DNA of 64,000 nucleotides, taken from NCBI RefSeq assembly GCF_036370855.1, contig NC_088102.1, forward strand, positions 43,871,835 through 43,935,834. Direction: 5' to 3'. Positions 1-10,900 of this stretch are shown here, in pieces. The position numbers and the translations under genes are program-made. The notes under the pieces were generated by a model that saw only the letters and a list, made by a program, of their open reading frames with translations, ran no database searches and was not told the origin of the DNA. This DNA is from Dromaius novaehollandiae (taxonomy: Eukaryota; Chordata; Aves; Casuariiformes; Dromaiidae). Position 1 is the stretch's first letter, and each line of letters opens with the position of its first letter.

Positions 1-203
1 CGCCGCCCTGCGCCCCCGCTATACCGAGCTCCACAGATTGTTTTCCCCCTCTGCGGTCCCTGTTGAACTTTCACAGACACACATCGCCACAATGGGCCGT
101 CACCATCGACAACTACGAGACCGAAACATCGCTCCCCCGCTTCTCCCAAACCGGCGGTGCCACCGTACGGCAGCACGCCCACGGCCGCACCCGCGCGGCC
201 CGA

Positions 204-438
204 CGGGAGCTGTAGTCCTTCGGCCGCCCCTCCCGCCGCAACAGCAGGGCGCTGCCCCAACAGCAAACTACATTGCCCAGGGCGCCGCGTCGGGCCTGCT
301 GGGAGCCGCCAGCTGCAGCCCAAGCCCCGATGGCTTCCGGTCCGGCGGCGGGCCTCGCGGTGCATTGTGGTGCTTGTAGTCTGGGGGCGGCCACTTCTCG
401 CCCTGGGCGGCTGCTTCCCGGGAAGACTCCATTTCCCG
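204..438. promoter_or_regulatory. Cluster of four SBS/ZNF143-like (ACTAYRNNNCCCR) motifs
   Basis: Two exact matches to the promoter consensus ACTAYRNNNCCCR are present: 267-279 on the plus strand (ACTACATTGCCCA) and 204-216 on the minus strand (ACTACAGCTCCCG). Two one-mismatch matches follow: 368-380 minus (ACTACAAGCACCA) and 426-438 plus (ACTCCATTTCCCG). This motif is known as a ZNF143/THAP11-associated element of CpG-island promoters. Binding here is inferred from sequence only. Confidence 0.6.
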
Positions 439-439
439 G

Positions 440-647
440 CAGGCAGCGCGCGGGCGGCGGCGGGGCGGGAAGCTGGTCAGCGCGGAGATGGCGGCGCAGG
501 GGGCGCGGTGCGGCTGCCCTGTGCGCCCTGCGGGGGAAGGGGGCCACGGGCGGGCTCCCCGGACCCGGAGGCGCCTCTCTGCGGCATCCCCTTGCGCCTG
601 GGCGTGGGCACGGGGCCGCCCTGCCGCTGCCCCCTCTCCAGGCCCGC
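440..647 (+). other. Candidate first exon of a plus-strand transcript
   Basis: Inferred exon. It would start near the YY1-like site and end at a GTGAGG donor (GT at 648-649). A weaker alternative donor lies at 508. The 5' end is a guess from the promoter motifs. Coding status is unclear: the frame from ATG 488 is arginine- and alanine-rich and resembles no family I recognise. A non-coding first exon is quite possible. Confidence 0.25.
486..495 (+). promoter_or_regulatory. YY1-like site
   Basis: AGATGGCGGC matches the core of the YY1 motif (AAGATGGCGGC) except for the first base. Such sites commonly sit just 3' of the start site in CpG promoters. The ATG inside it (488) opens a frame, but joining the donor at 647/648 to the exon at 2888 gives a stop after 54 codons, so it may not be a real start codon. 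Confidence 0.45.
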
Positions 648-649
648 GT

Positions 650-2887
650 GAGGCCACCCTGTCAGTGGCAGGACAAATTGCCTCATCAGGCCCCTGGTCG
701 CTGTTGTCCCCGCCGTGCCGGGCTGGCAGCTCGGGAGGGCTCGGCCTGCGACTGCTCCCGGAGCGCTTCGCAGGCCGCCGCTGGCTCTCCGTGCTTTCTC
801 TGCACTCAATGCCTCTAGCTCTCCGTGTCTGATCACTACTGTTCATGCAATAAGAAAAGTGGCTGTCGCTTTTGAAATGGGATCGGCAGGCTGGGGTATG
901 GAGTGACCCTTAACAGTGCTTTCTTGATTTCTGGATATTTACTTAAGCGATTGTTTAGAGCATTATTTTGGTATGGCATCACTGCCATGTATGCCGACGT
1001 GTGGCATACTCCCATACTGCATATGTAGTCTGTAGGGTGTTGCATTGTTGCCCATTAGCTGCCATTGGCTGTATCTGTTAATAAGAGAAACAGTGCATTT
1101 TCTAACATTGACTTAGTTGCACTGAAGTTACTATTGTCGTAAACCTGCAGTAAGATCCTGTTTCAGAAGAGTGGGAAATCAGCTGAAATGAACTGCAAAA
1201 TTCCAGTTAATTCTAGCTAGTATTTCTCCCAGTGTTTGTTTACACTGAAAAAGAAATATCCTAAAATGTTTGCCAAAAAAAAGTTATTAGATGCAGTTTT
1301 AGGTACCATAGATTCTCATGAGACATCTTGTTAGTTTTGTGGTTTTACATTTTCCTTTCTTTACTCGTCAGTTTAATAGATAAGTCCACACTATAAAGTC
1401 CTACACAATTAAATTAGGAATCTGATTGATCTATTCAAGGAAGCAAGACTCTTTAATTATCTGAAGAGAGCTAAACTTAATAACTTTGGGTTTTCTCCCT
1501 CAAGCTTTCTTTTTTCTACAGTGAAGAACATTAGGAGAACAATTGTATAAAACTTGGAAGCTAAAATTTGGACCTGTCCAGCAATTGTATCACAGACCAC
1601 CTGAAAATTTCAGGTACCACAGGCACAAAACAGGGAATCAAGCCAAGTATAAAACACAGGAGTGAATCAAATAAACTTCGTTTGCCTTTGCCTTCACTGC
1701 TGAACTGGTTGATGGGAAAAGAGGACGAGAAAATTTCAATTTGAGTGTTATAGTGCAATTTACAGACTGACAGGTGAAATTCAGAGTGCCTCTCCTTAAT
1801 ATAAAATACTGAAAGCAACCCAGAGAATCTTTCTATTCAGAGAGCATCACCAAATAAGATGAACAAGAGCAAGCAAGACAGTTAAAGATATTTAACATAA
1901 TCGTTTAGAGAAGCCTCAGCAGAATTTGTCATATGGAACTGACAGTCGTGATCGTGATAAGAGAAGATTTCACTCCCTCCTTACTGTAGTCTTGCTTATG
2001 GAAAAGAGGGAATTAGACCCGTCATGTTTCAGCTTCACGTTTACATTTACCTACCAGTGACCACCAGGTGGTGCCTGGCTTCCATATAGTCTTTGCAGGT
2101 ACTTCACCAGAAGACTACTTGGCAGCTTAACAGCTGCAGCTTTACTTTCTTTCTTTTCTTGCCTGCAGATATTTCCTATGATAAAGGGAACTCAAATTAT
2201 TAAAATCCTATGTGGTGACTTAGTCCATAAAGTTTTCAATTTGTTTGACACGTAGGAGAGTTTAAACAGTCTTTGGTTAATATTCCTTTATCTCAACAAA
2301 ACTCAATTGTTGCATAGGAAGTTGTATGTTCTCTGCCCCAAATAGTTTTGGCTGCAAATGCTATATTATTCTTTGACTTGCTAGAAAACTGTACCTAAGT
2401 TTATTGCACTTGGTCCTGATGATCTTGGGGCTTGATTACTATGATGCAATGCACTTAAAAGTAGATCTTCTGGCCTTAAAAAGTTCGAATTGATTCAAAA
2501 TGTGACTATGTCTGCTCAGTCTCCCAGGCTGTAATGTTTCTCCTTGCAGTTCAATGTGATAAAAAGGGCAGATGACTGCACTGAAATTGAAAACTGAGTT
2601 TCAGTAGTCTTTTGCTGTTGCAGTAGGCTCATTTACTTCTTCCAGATGAGGAATCAATTGTACTATCAGCATGCCAAAAGCTGCTTTATTTTCTGTCAGG
2701 CCTGGAGGCTTCTAGTCATTCAAGTGAATGTTGGCTCAACCACAGTTATTTACTTATGTAAGGGAAGTGTGTTTTAAATTAAACAAAGACCAATGAGTAA
2801 TAACTTTTTGTGTTTCTGTAGTGCTTTATTCCAAGTTGCTTTTTTTCAGCAGTAGTAATTAGCAAATTTCTGTTCTGGCTTTTACAG
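650..2887. other. Gene-free stretch (putative intron)
   Basis: A+T-rich unique-looking sequence between the CpG island and the exon at 2888. I see no coding exon, RNA gene or recognisable repeat in it. Confidence 0.4.
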
Positions 2888-2964
2888 GTTAAGAAAGCGT
2901 ACCCTAGAAGGCCCTGACTTGCCACCCTGATAAGAACCTGGAGGATCCAAAAGTTTCAAAGCAG
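2888..2964 (+). other. Candidate plus-strand internal exon (77 bp)
   Basis: The acceptor is strong (pyrimidine-rich run ending TTTTACAG) and the donor is near-perfect (CAG|GTAAGA). All three frames contain stops. The longest, starting at the second base, reads LRKRTLEGPDLPP and then TGA at 2928-2930. That stop is only 34 nt from the donor, so it would escape nonsense-mediated decay if this were the penultimate exon. It could equally be an exon of a non-coding RNA from the promoter at 40-720. No next exon was identified. Confidence 0.4.
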
Positions 2965-4034
2965 GTAAGATTGGAGTGCATAGACACAGATACTCTTCTT
3001 GCCTGTTCCATGTGCACAATTCCTGGAAATGTCTCTGTTCTACCACAGTTCTGTCTTTGCATGCAATTAAGGTAGCACCTGTTTTATGTGGTATATATAT
3101 GTGGGAATAAGATATATTCATCACTGCTAGATACCTCTATTTTTTTAAGGTTAAATGCTTACATTTTGACTTTCAGAGGTGTTTTAAGTGAATGCTGAAC
3201 TTATATTTGAACCTCTCAAAATCCTCCTATGGTGGCATTCAAATCCTAGACCTTTGGCCATACTATCTTTGCTGTCTACTGGCTGGTTGCTCTAAATTCA
3301 CATCTCTCAGAATCTGAACATTAATAGCAGCTTATAAATCATTATTCTTTATGGACAATGCCCTTTGTGAGAGGATTATTGTCTATAAGAGACAAATCCC
3401 TTTACACTGTGCAGTTGAGTACACCTGTTAGCAAGGTCTGTGGATTCTACAGGTTGTCCATTTAAGATTTGGAACTGACTGGGTGAAAATGAACAGCAGT
3501 CATTAGTGGAAGAAATGCCATTCATCAAGGTATTTATCAAAATAAGCAATGCTCTGTACCTTGCATTTTCCTGTTTGGTGAACCACAGATTTATAGACAA
3601 ATAACGTATAACTAAAGTGGAGACTGGTAGCAGGAAGAAACCAGAGATTTTAGCAGAATTTGGAGGAAAGCTAAAGTTTTTGATACCTGCAGAGGGCTGG
3701 AAGGTGGTTTGGAGTATGTGTGGGAGCTTCAGCTAACATGCTTATCCCTTAGGAAAATGATTAACAAGGACCCCTAACAACTGATGAAAAAGGGATTGTT
3801 TAGATCTCAGACTGAAAAGCCCTTGATATGAAATAAGGAACTTATCTGTAACTTCTTCAGTCCTCTAAGAGGTGGAAGATTTCTCTGTACAGACAAGGTA
3901 TTTCACACCTGATACGATGTCCAAAGTTACTGAGTCCATTTGCATTCAATAGGCTTTTCATCAAGTAATTAAAAAATATATATTTTGGTAATACCCCATG
4001 GACAATGTCTGTACCTGAATGACTCAGGACATGG

Positions 4035-4040
4035 TTTATT
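4035..4040 (-). terminator. Candidate poly(A) signal of the hatching-enzyme-like gene
   Basis: AATAAA on the minus strand, about 720 nt 3' of the stop codon and the first such hexamer I found after it. Cleavage would follow some 15-25 nt further on. A 136-codon open frame within this presumed 3'UTR (4276-4686) is judged accidental. Confidence 0.4.
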
Positions 4041-4761
4041 CATATGAATGTCTGTCATGCTTCCCTCCTTGCCCTCTCCCTGACTGCTTGTTCCTGCTAT
4101 TAAGGGTTTCCTTTTAGTCAAATCTATTCCCTGCTCTAGTTCACCTCCCAGCAGTGGGTTAATACAATTCTTTGAGTTGAGGTGCTGCACCAGAATCCTG
4201 GTTTGCATCCTCAATGTAAAGTGATTTCCAGACCAAGCTTAGGTGCCTATATTAACTCTACAAGCAAGCTTTGTTTCAAAGCACAAGCAAGCACATGCCT
4301 GAAGGTTTTTCTGTATGCATACTGGAATGCAGATTAGGGTGGGTAATTACATTTGTCAGAATATGGGTTAAAGTTGCTCCATAGCCATATTCTGAAATCT
4401 TTTTGGGCCTACTTACTAGACAGCTCACTATGTAACATGACAAGTTCTTGAAAATCTGGTTCCAGAGTTTCAGTTCTGCTATTGTATTCAGCCATGCAAC
4501 ACCAGCAATGAGATGACTGTAACAAAAAGCTAGGAGTCTGAAACAGGAACATCCCATGGGCAGGAGCATTTTTGTCTGTAATTCACCATGCAAATTATAC
4601 TGCTGTAGAAATAACAAACTAATAGGTCGACCTTCAAGCTTGTCAAAGGCATTCAGGCAGCTATTTTTTGCTGAAATCAGTGGCATCTTGACTTTTACGC
4701 ATGGCTAGCTGGTCTCACTTTCATTTTGATTTCCAACCCTACCACCCTCATCTGTACAGTA

Positions 4762-4992
4762 CTACCTACCAAATGTGTAATTCATCTTGAATCCAGGAAA
4801 CTCCCATACTGTATCACTGTGAAATTCAACTAGTACAAAGCTCCCAGTGGAAGTGAAGTCTGCAACCTTCCTTGTCCCACAGTATGGGCCAACTCCAGGT
4901 GATGTAGGTTGGCTTCCGTCATGTATGAGCAAGTAGTCATAGATGCATCTGTCATTATCTTCCAGCTCAAAGGATAACATTTTGAGATATAT
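4762..4992 (-). CDS. Hatching-enzyme-like gene, exon 11 (CUB2, second half, stop)
   Basis: Encodes residues 402-477 with FELEDNDRCIYDYLLIHDG, YCGTRKVADF and FPGFKMNYTFGR, then TAG at 4762-4764. The acceptor is TTCTCTAG. A GTAG|GTAGTA string overlaps the stop and could serve as a donor to a further exon, but CUB2 is already complete, so I take the stop as real. Confidence 0.9.
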   Translation of the reverse strand: MYLKMLSFELEDNDRCIYDYLLIHDGSQPTSPGVGPYCGTRKVADFTSTGSFVLVEFHSDTVWEFPGFKMNYTFGR

Positions 4993-7900
4993 CTAGAGAA
5001 AATACAACCAAAGTACTTTGCTTTCAGGTTATATCCTTTTCTCTTACCCTTTGTATGTAACAAGTACAAATAGAGCCTACGTTCTTTATGTGTAGATGGT
5101 ATTTTTTATTCTGTGTTCGCACCACATCCTGATCCCATATTGTAATGCAAATTATTAATATCAAATTGTTGAGTTTATCAAAAGGTAAGTATCAGAAGCA
5201 GTGAGGGGCAATATTGGTCTTGTATGCTTTAAATTCTATTCTCTGGAGGAAAATAGAAAGAGCACCTGTGCAATATTTCAGTTTCTTAGTGGTGACTGTA
5301 TGACCTAGGGATTATTCTGAGCAAGACATACAGGTACAAGCTAAATTCATAAGAGTTTACATGCACATATATAGGTTTTCCCTTGATGACATGTCAAATA
5401 TTAAGATTCAGCATAAGTTTAACTGGGTTTGTTTGTTCAGATTTTCACTCTGAAAATGCCTGCTTAAAATGTGACATAACAGCTGTTATTCTATAAGGCA
5501 AAAAGACTCCATTAGAGAACACTGCTGAAGCCAGCAAAATAATTTCTTTGTGCCTTACCTTGTATCCTACTGGAGAACTGATGATCCAGAAGCATGCTTG
5601 GTTTTGGGGGTATTTGTTGGGGTAGTTTGGAGAGGTGATGACTCCATTTGAGACTGTGAAGGTATCCCCACAATTCACTGAGGGTGTAAAGGAGAAAAAA
5701 CAGAGAAAGGCTTATTGACAAGAGTATTTTGACAGTAGAAAAGTGAGCTTGCTTATATACTTGTATTTTTCTTCAAGCCAAGAGAAAGTTTGCTACACTG
5801 AAAGTCTACTGCTCAACTATATTATTTCTTTGTCTAGTGTTTATATCAGCAGCTGTGCTGAAACAGCTAAAAGCATGGCTGCTAAATAACCTTTGGAAGA
5901 CAGAACAACCAAACTTAAAGATACAGCTGTCTTTTACAATGAAGTGTTACCACATTAGCACAGCATTCTAATAGGGCTAATTTACTGCACCTTCAGAAAA
6001 GAATTAGCTCAAGTGCCTCAGACTGCGTTATTGAGCTAGGTCTGATTCCATCTGGAGAACTGAACTTAACTGTCAAGACTAATGTGAAAAGAGTAAAAAT
6101 GACATTTTCATGACTTCCTCAATTTCTGTTTTAAAAGGTAGCATTTTCAGCTGAAGAAACAGGAATTTAGTTATTTGGATTAGTGCCTTCTAACTAAAAG
6201 CGTGTTGCAGCACAACACAATTATATCCAGCAGTCCATAAAACAGACACTGCTGAAGTGAATTGAGCTTCACAACATATAATGAAAGTCTTTAACTCAGA
6301 AAGTAAAAATTACTCAAAGTTAGTATCCTTCCTGTTAAGTAAAATGCCACAGGGGCTTGAATAACATATGGCTCCAATCCTGACTTTACATCTCATTGGA
6401 GAGATTTCTTGTCGATTTCTGCAGTCTTTTTTGCTCTGTGGCTGCACTGCTCCTGCTAGTCATTGCATTTTATTTAAAGAAGCTGTTTTAAAGATGTCAG
6501 GAAGCCTAGCAGAGGCTCTCAGAAGAATGTGAGGGGGTTCTCAGGACTGCTAATGCAAGATCCATGTAACATCCTGTTTTTCATTTCCTGCTCATCTTCA
6601 GCCTCATCAGCATTTAGCCTTCTGTATAATTCCTGTGGAGATGTAAGGAATAACATGGAAAAATCTACTCTGGAGTAAATTTTCAAACTTTCAGTTTTTC
6701 CATACAAATACCATTAACACTGTTCTCCAAGCTCTAAAGGAGTGTTCATACCCCTGATGTAGGAGGCTCTGAATCCTGTGGCTGTAATGGTCTCATCACT
6801 TGCAAACTCTATCAGCATTGTGGATCCAGAAGCAACTAAAGAAGGCAGTGGCCCCTTCCCACAGTACTTGTCCAGCAAAACAGGAGAATTCTTGCTGTTT
6901 CCATTGTAAATTTTTACATAGTCAGAAGAACAGTCTGAGGAGAGTTGAAGATCAAAAGCCTCAAACTGCAGGAAAACCTTAAGACAAACAAGAAAACAGA
7001 TGTTGGATTTACTGGGGTACACAGGGAAAAATTAAAACTAATTGTTATGAACAAGTGAACCAGGACTTTGTATCCATTTTACTATCCATCTATCACTGAA
7101 ATTTGACCTTCTTTATAACAAACAATTTCATTTGGCTACCCTGTTACTGAGCCCTATGACTGATGTCTGACTCTTGGTTATCTTTATAACAGACATCAAA
7201 TCTTAACTGGATAAAAATCAAGTTTAAATAAAACATCTGATAGTCTGTGTGAAACTTAAGTCTTTTGAAAATTGCTGAGACTGTTTTTCATTCACTGCAT
7301 AACAGAATAAACATCTTGGTTCATGAAAATGGCTCCCAGATGCTACAGTCATAATAATGAGAAGAAAAATAATGCTGTATAGCCTTGACACTGTGGTTCA
7401 AACCTTCTTTCTCCTAATAAAAATTACCTTATTCTGAGGGATGCGGATCAACCACAGGCAGTTGCTATTGTTCGGGTATGGGGATGGGTAATTGACAGAG
7501 GAGAAGGAGCCTTCATATTTAGGCAACACAGAGCTACAGCAATCTGAAGGAAAGAACCAAACAGTGCTGAAAAGAATGAAAACTACAGAAAAATCTTCCA
7601 GAAATGCCAGACCCAGCTCTCTACAATTTGCATCAGATAAGCTTTTAAGAAAAATTATCATGTTTACAATTGTGTTGATGTTCCTAGGGTAAAGACTATT
7701 CAAAACCTGTAAGCAAAACAAAGCTAGTTAAGGTAACTGGCTGCTTCTGGACTTTAAGACAGCAGGGCTTCACTCACATATTTCAGTTTACTAAGAAAAC
7801 TTTCATGAACTTTCTTAACCTCAGTCACAGGAGTAGTTTCAGTAACATCAGTACATCAATTCCCCTTAGCAAATTTGTGTATTCATAACTGTATGCACAA

Positions 7901-10900
7901 TCAAACTTGAAAACCAGATTCTGGCAAAGCAAAGATAGGGATAATCACTGGGGGAAGGCAATAGCACAAAGAGTATGGAAGTCATGTTACTGAACTAGTG
8001 ATTGGTATACAAAGTTTGATCTCATTTGTCTTTTGTCTTTCCACATGTAATCTTATTATCAAACTATTTGAATAACTCCCAAAATTATAAAACATGGACA
8101 TACAAATTTATGACATCAATCTTTCTCTTTCTCCCCACTGTCCTTGAGACAACTGGACTTCATTTTACAACATTTTTTCCCCTGATAGTTTTTCCCCCCA
8201 TCTCTCTCCCATTTTTGAAATCTAGACCTTTTCTTTCAAAAGATACAGCTCTAATTATGTAATAGTGGTATTGAAATGTGATTTATTCCCAGCGCCCTTA
8301 TCAAGAGTTTATTTGAATTCTGAAATCATTGTCTGACATCAGGACAGATGCTATTAAATTGAAAACTCATCTCATTTGCAGTTAAGAAATTGGGAGGAAC
8401 CACCCTGACTGCTGTACCTAACTATCCAATTGAAGGAATACTGATTCCTATTACTGATAGATTATTTAAGAATGTTCCACACACAATTCAGAGCAGAATT
8501 TGGTACACTAGTATTCAGACCATATTAATGTCTCTTACTCTTTTGCTGGAAAGTAATGGAACATCATCTCAGAAAAGTCAGATATCTTATAAATCAATTA
8601 GCCTCTCTGAGCCTACTGAGAGTCAAGGCAAAATTGCATTGCAGGAGCGTGTCTGGTGTTTTACCTGTTGTTCTGTCTCTTGAATGAAGAGTTCCTGCTC
8701 TAAAGGAATGCTAGGTGTTTCTAGACCTCCAGATACTATAGTGATGAGTAAGCAATGGATGGGCAAGGAAGTAAATAACTATACATAAAGCCAAGGGAGT
8801 TCCTCTCAAAGAAATGTTCTAACCAGCCTAAACCCACATTTACAGTCATTTTCTGATTGAAAGAACTCACAGACCTGCTCTTACCACTGATAAATGGGAC
8901 TCTAAACTATAATCACAGCTGGGGGTAGCTCACATGCTTTGCAACTTTCAGGGCTTTCCTGAAATGAGAAGTTCAGAGGAAGCTACCATAATGATTTTTC
9001 TGATGGCTTTTCCTTGTGTCAAAGGCCACGGACCAGGTCAACACCTCTTAGAACGATGGTCAATTATTGAAAGTAAATTGCTCTTCCCAAGAGGCAGAAG
9101 CTTGGCACAGGGATGAGTCTTTCCACATGCACATCAGCCCTCTTACAGGGCTGAGGAAGAGATGTGTAGAAAGGGTTGTGGGCTGAGTTCCTCTGAGGGA
9201 CGTCTGACAGTGCCTGCAGACACCAGAATAAGGATTCACCTATAAATGGATGCCTAGTGTCTACAGCACTTACTGCACTTGTAGAGCTTGTTGATTTTAG
9301 CCACATCCAAGTTACTCAGTCCTTCTCTCTGCCCAATGGGTACAGAGGGGTCAGGAATTGGTACAATAGTTGGTTCCCCAGGAGTGCTAGAGAAATCAAA
9401 CCTGTAGAAATAGGGAAGTCACATTTCTAAATCACTTTTCTTTTAAACAATGAAGTTCTCTAATTGCATACACGTACTCATGTACCATCTGCACAGAATT
9501 TAAATGGAAAAGGGCAAGAACCTTCTCAGAAATCAGTCTTTCCTAAGGAACAACAGTGTGGCAGCTATTTTGTGTGCAGCAAATGAAAGTAAGAAACAAG
9601 GAAAAATTGCATTGTCCTGAGAACTTTGTCCTGACAAAGTGAGCTGCATCCCACCTTCATAGTTCAAAGAGGCAGAGGATCTGCAATAGTTTGTCTCAAT
9701 TGCTAATTCTTTATATATTTGATACCTGTAATTTCCTTCCTCCTGCTAAACAAGTTTTATTTCACTGTTTTCTCCAGGAGCTGTTACTTGCTAGTGAAAG
9801 TGCCAGAAAAGGTACCTGATACGAGCTTGTATGTAATGGACTAAAATGCAACCTTGGGCAGCATTCCAAAAAAAAAAAAAGGTTTTATGTGGCTTCCTCT
9901 CTGCCCAAATACTGTTGCCTAATTGATTTCATTAACCCAGTAACAGTCTATCATAGACTTAGAACTGGCTTAGCTCAGTGACTTGATAGAGTTGCTTTGG
10001 ATCATAGCCACAAAGGCCTCTAGAAAGAGGCACAAGTACAGTGATAGAAAACATTGTCCTAATTTTTTCTTCTATCCCCACCAGTTCTATTTTCCATGAA
10101 TACCTCTGACATAGGAAGTATTCACCTTTGACTATGATGTCTATTCACTCAATTTTAAGTGAACAGCAAAAACCAGTCCATGCACAGAACAATTCTGTCT
10201 CCCCAGATCTGAACAGGAGATCTGAGCACTGTTTGCTCCTATGAAAGAAAACCTCAGAAACCAACTTACGCGCCATAGTGCATCACAGAAGAATAGTCAT
10301 AGGGAAGGCCAAGATTTTTGGAATTCACTTTCCCAAAGTTTCCTTGTTCCCCTGTAAGGTAGGAAAGCAACATTTCAGTCAGAACAGGAGAGCGGGAGGA
10401 GAGGCTCTCAGTATTGTCATAGGAGAGAGAGGCATACTCAGAGAGGCAGTTTCATCCCATTTTAATATGAAAGCACTTATTTCTCTCTTGACTGTAGAGC
10501 ATTAATAAGAATTACACCTGGGTCACTTGCCCATGGTAAGACAGGCAAAAAAGCAATGTCACAGCACAGACCTGAACACAGTCTGCCCAACATCTGGGCC
10601 AGTACCCTAACCACTGAGCACTCCTTCCCAGTTCAACATCTGTACCTTCATTATTGTAACTAGTGGTTTGTAAACTGCAAGCCATCTGGGCAAGAGTTCA
10701 TCATTGGACACTTGTCAGAAAATCATCCTGACTCAGTCTCTTGAGTTTATACAACTTGGTTGGCAAGCTTGCAAACAGAGCTAGTCTCTTCCAGTAACAC
10801 CCTTCAGTGCTGGACCCAACCAGGACTAGGAAATGCAAGGAGTAGCTTTGAAATCCTGAATTATAAAAGATATAGGGATAAAAGTGACTTTAGAGCTTTT

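Larger units (their letters stand above)
40..720. promoter_or_regulatory. CpG-island promoter at left edge
   Basis: This stretch is strongly G+C rich and dense in CpG, and falls abruptly to ordinary A+T-rich sequence after about 820. It carries four ACTACA-type promoter motifs (204-438) and a YY1-like AGATGGCGGC at 486-495. Overlapping open frames on both strands are long only because stop codons are rare in GC-rich DNA; none looks like a protein. The YY1-like site usually lies just downstream of a start site and reads left to right here, which favours a plus-strand transcript starting around 440-485. A divergent transcript leaving the window to the left is equally possible. The downstream gene is unidentified. 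Confidence 0.75.

Noticed and set aside
113-846. Several overlapping 110-190-codon frames in the left CpG island
   Set aside because: Same composition effect; no domain, no consistent start context and no frame preference.
835-860. Minus-strand LLHEQ followed by SD two codons later, resembling the astacin HEQxRSD block
   Set aside because: Only a few residues match, two stops intervene and no flanking astacin sequence is readable; probably coincidence.
4276-4686. 136-codon minus-strand frame just 3' of the protease stop codon
   Set aside because: No CUB or other domain pattern and no acceptor joining it to exon 11; it lies in the presumed 3'UTR.
7492-7692. Plus-strand frame over exon 8
   Set aside because: Antisense shadow of the CUB1 exon.
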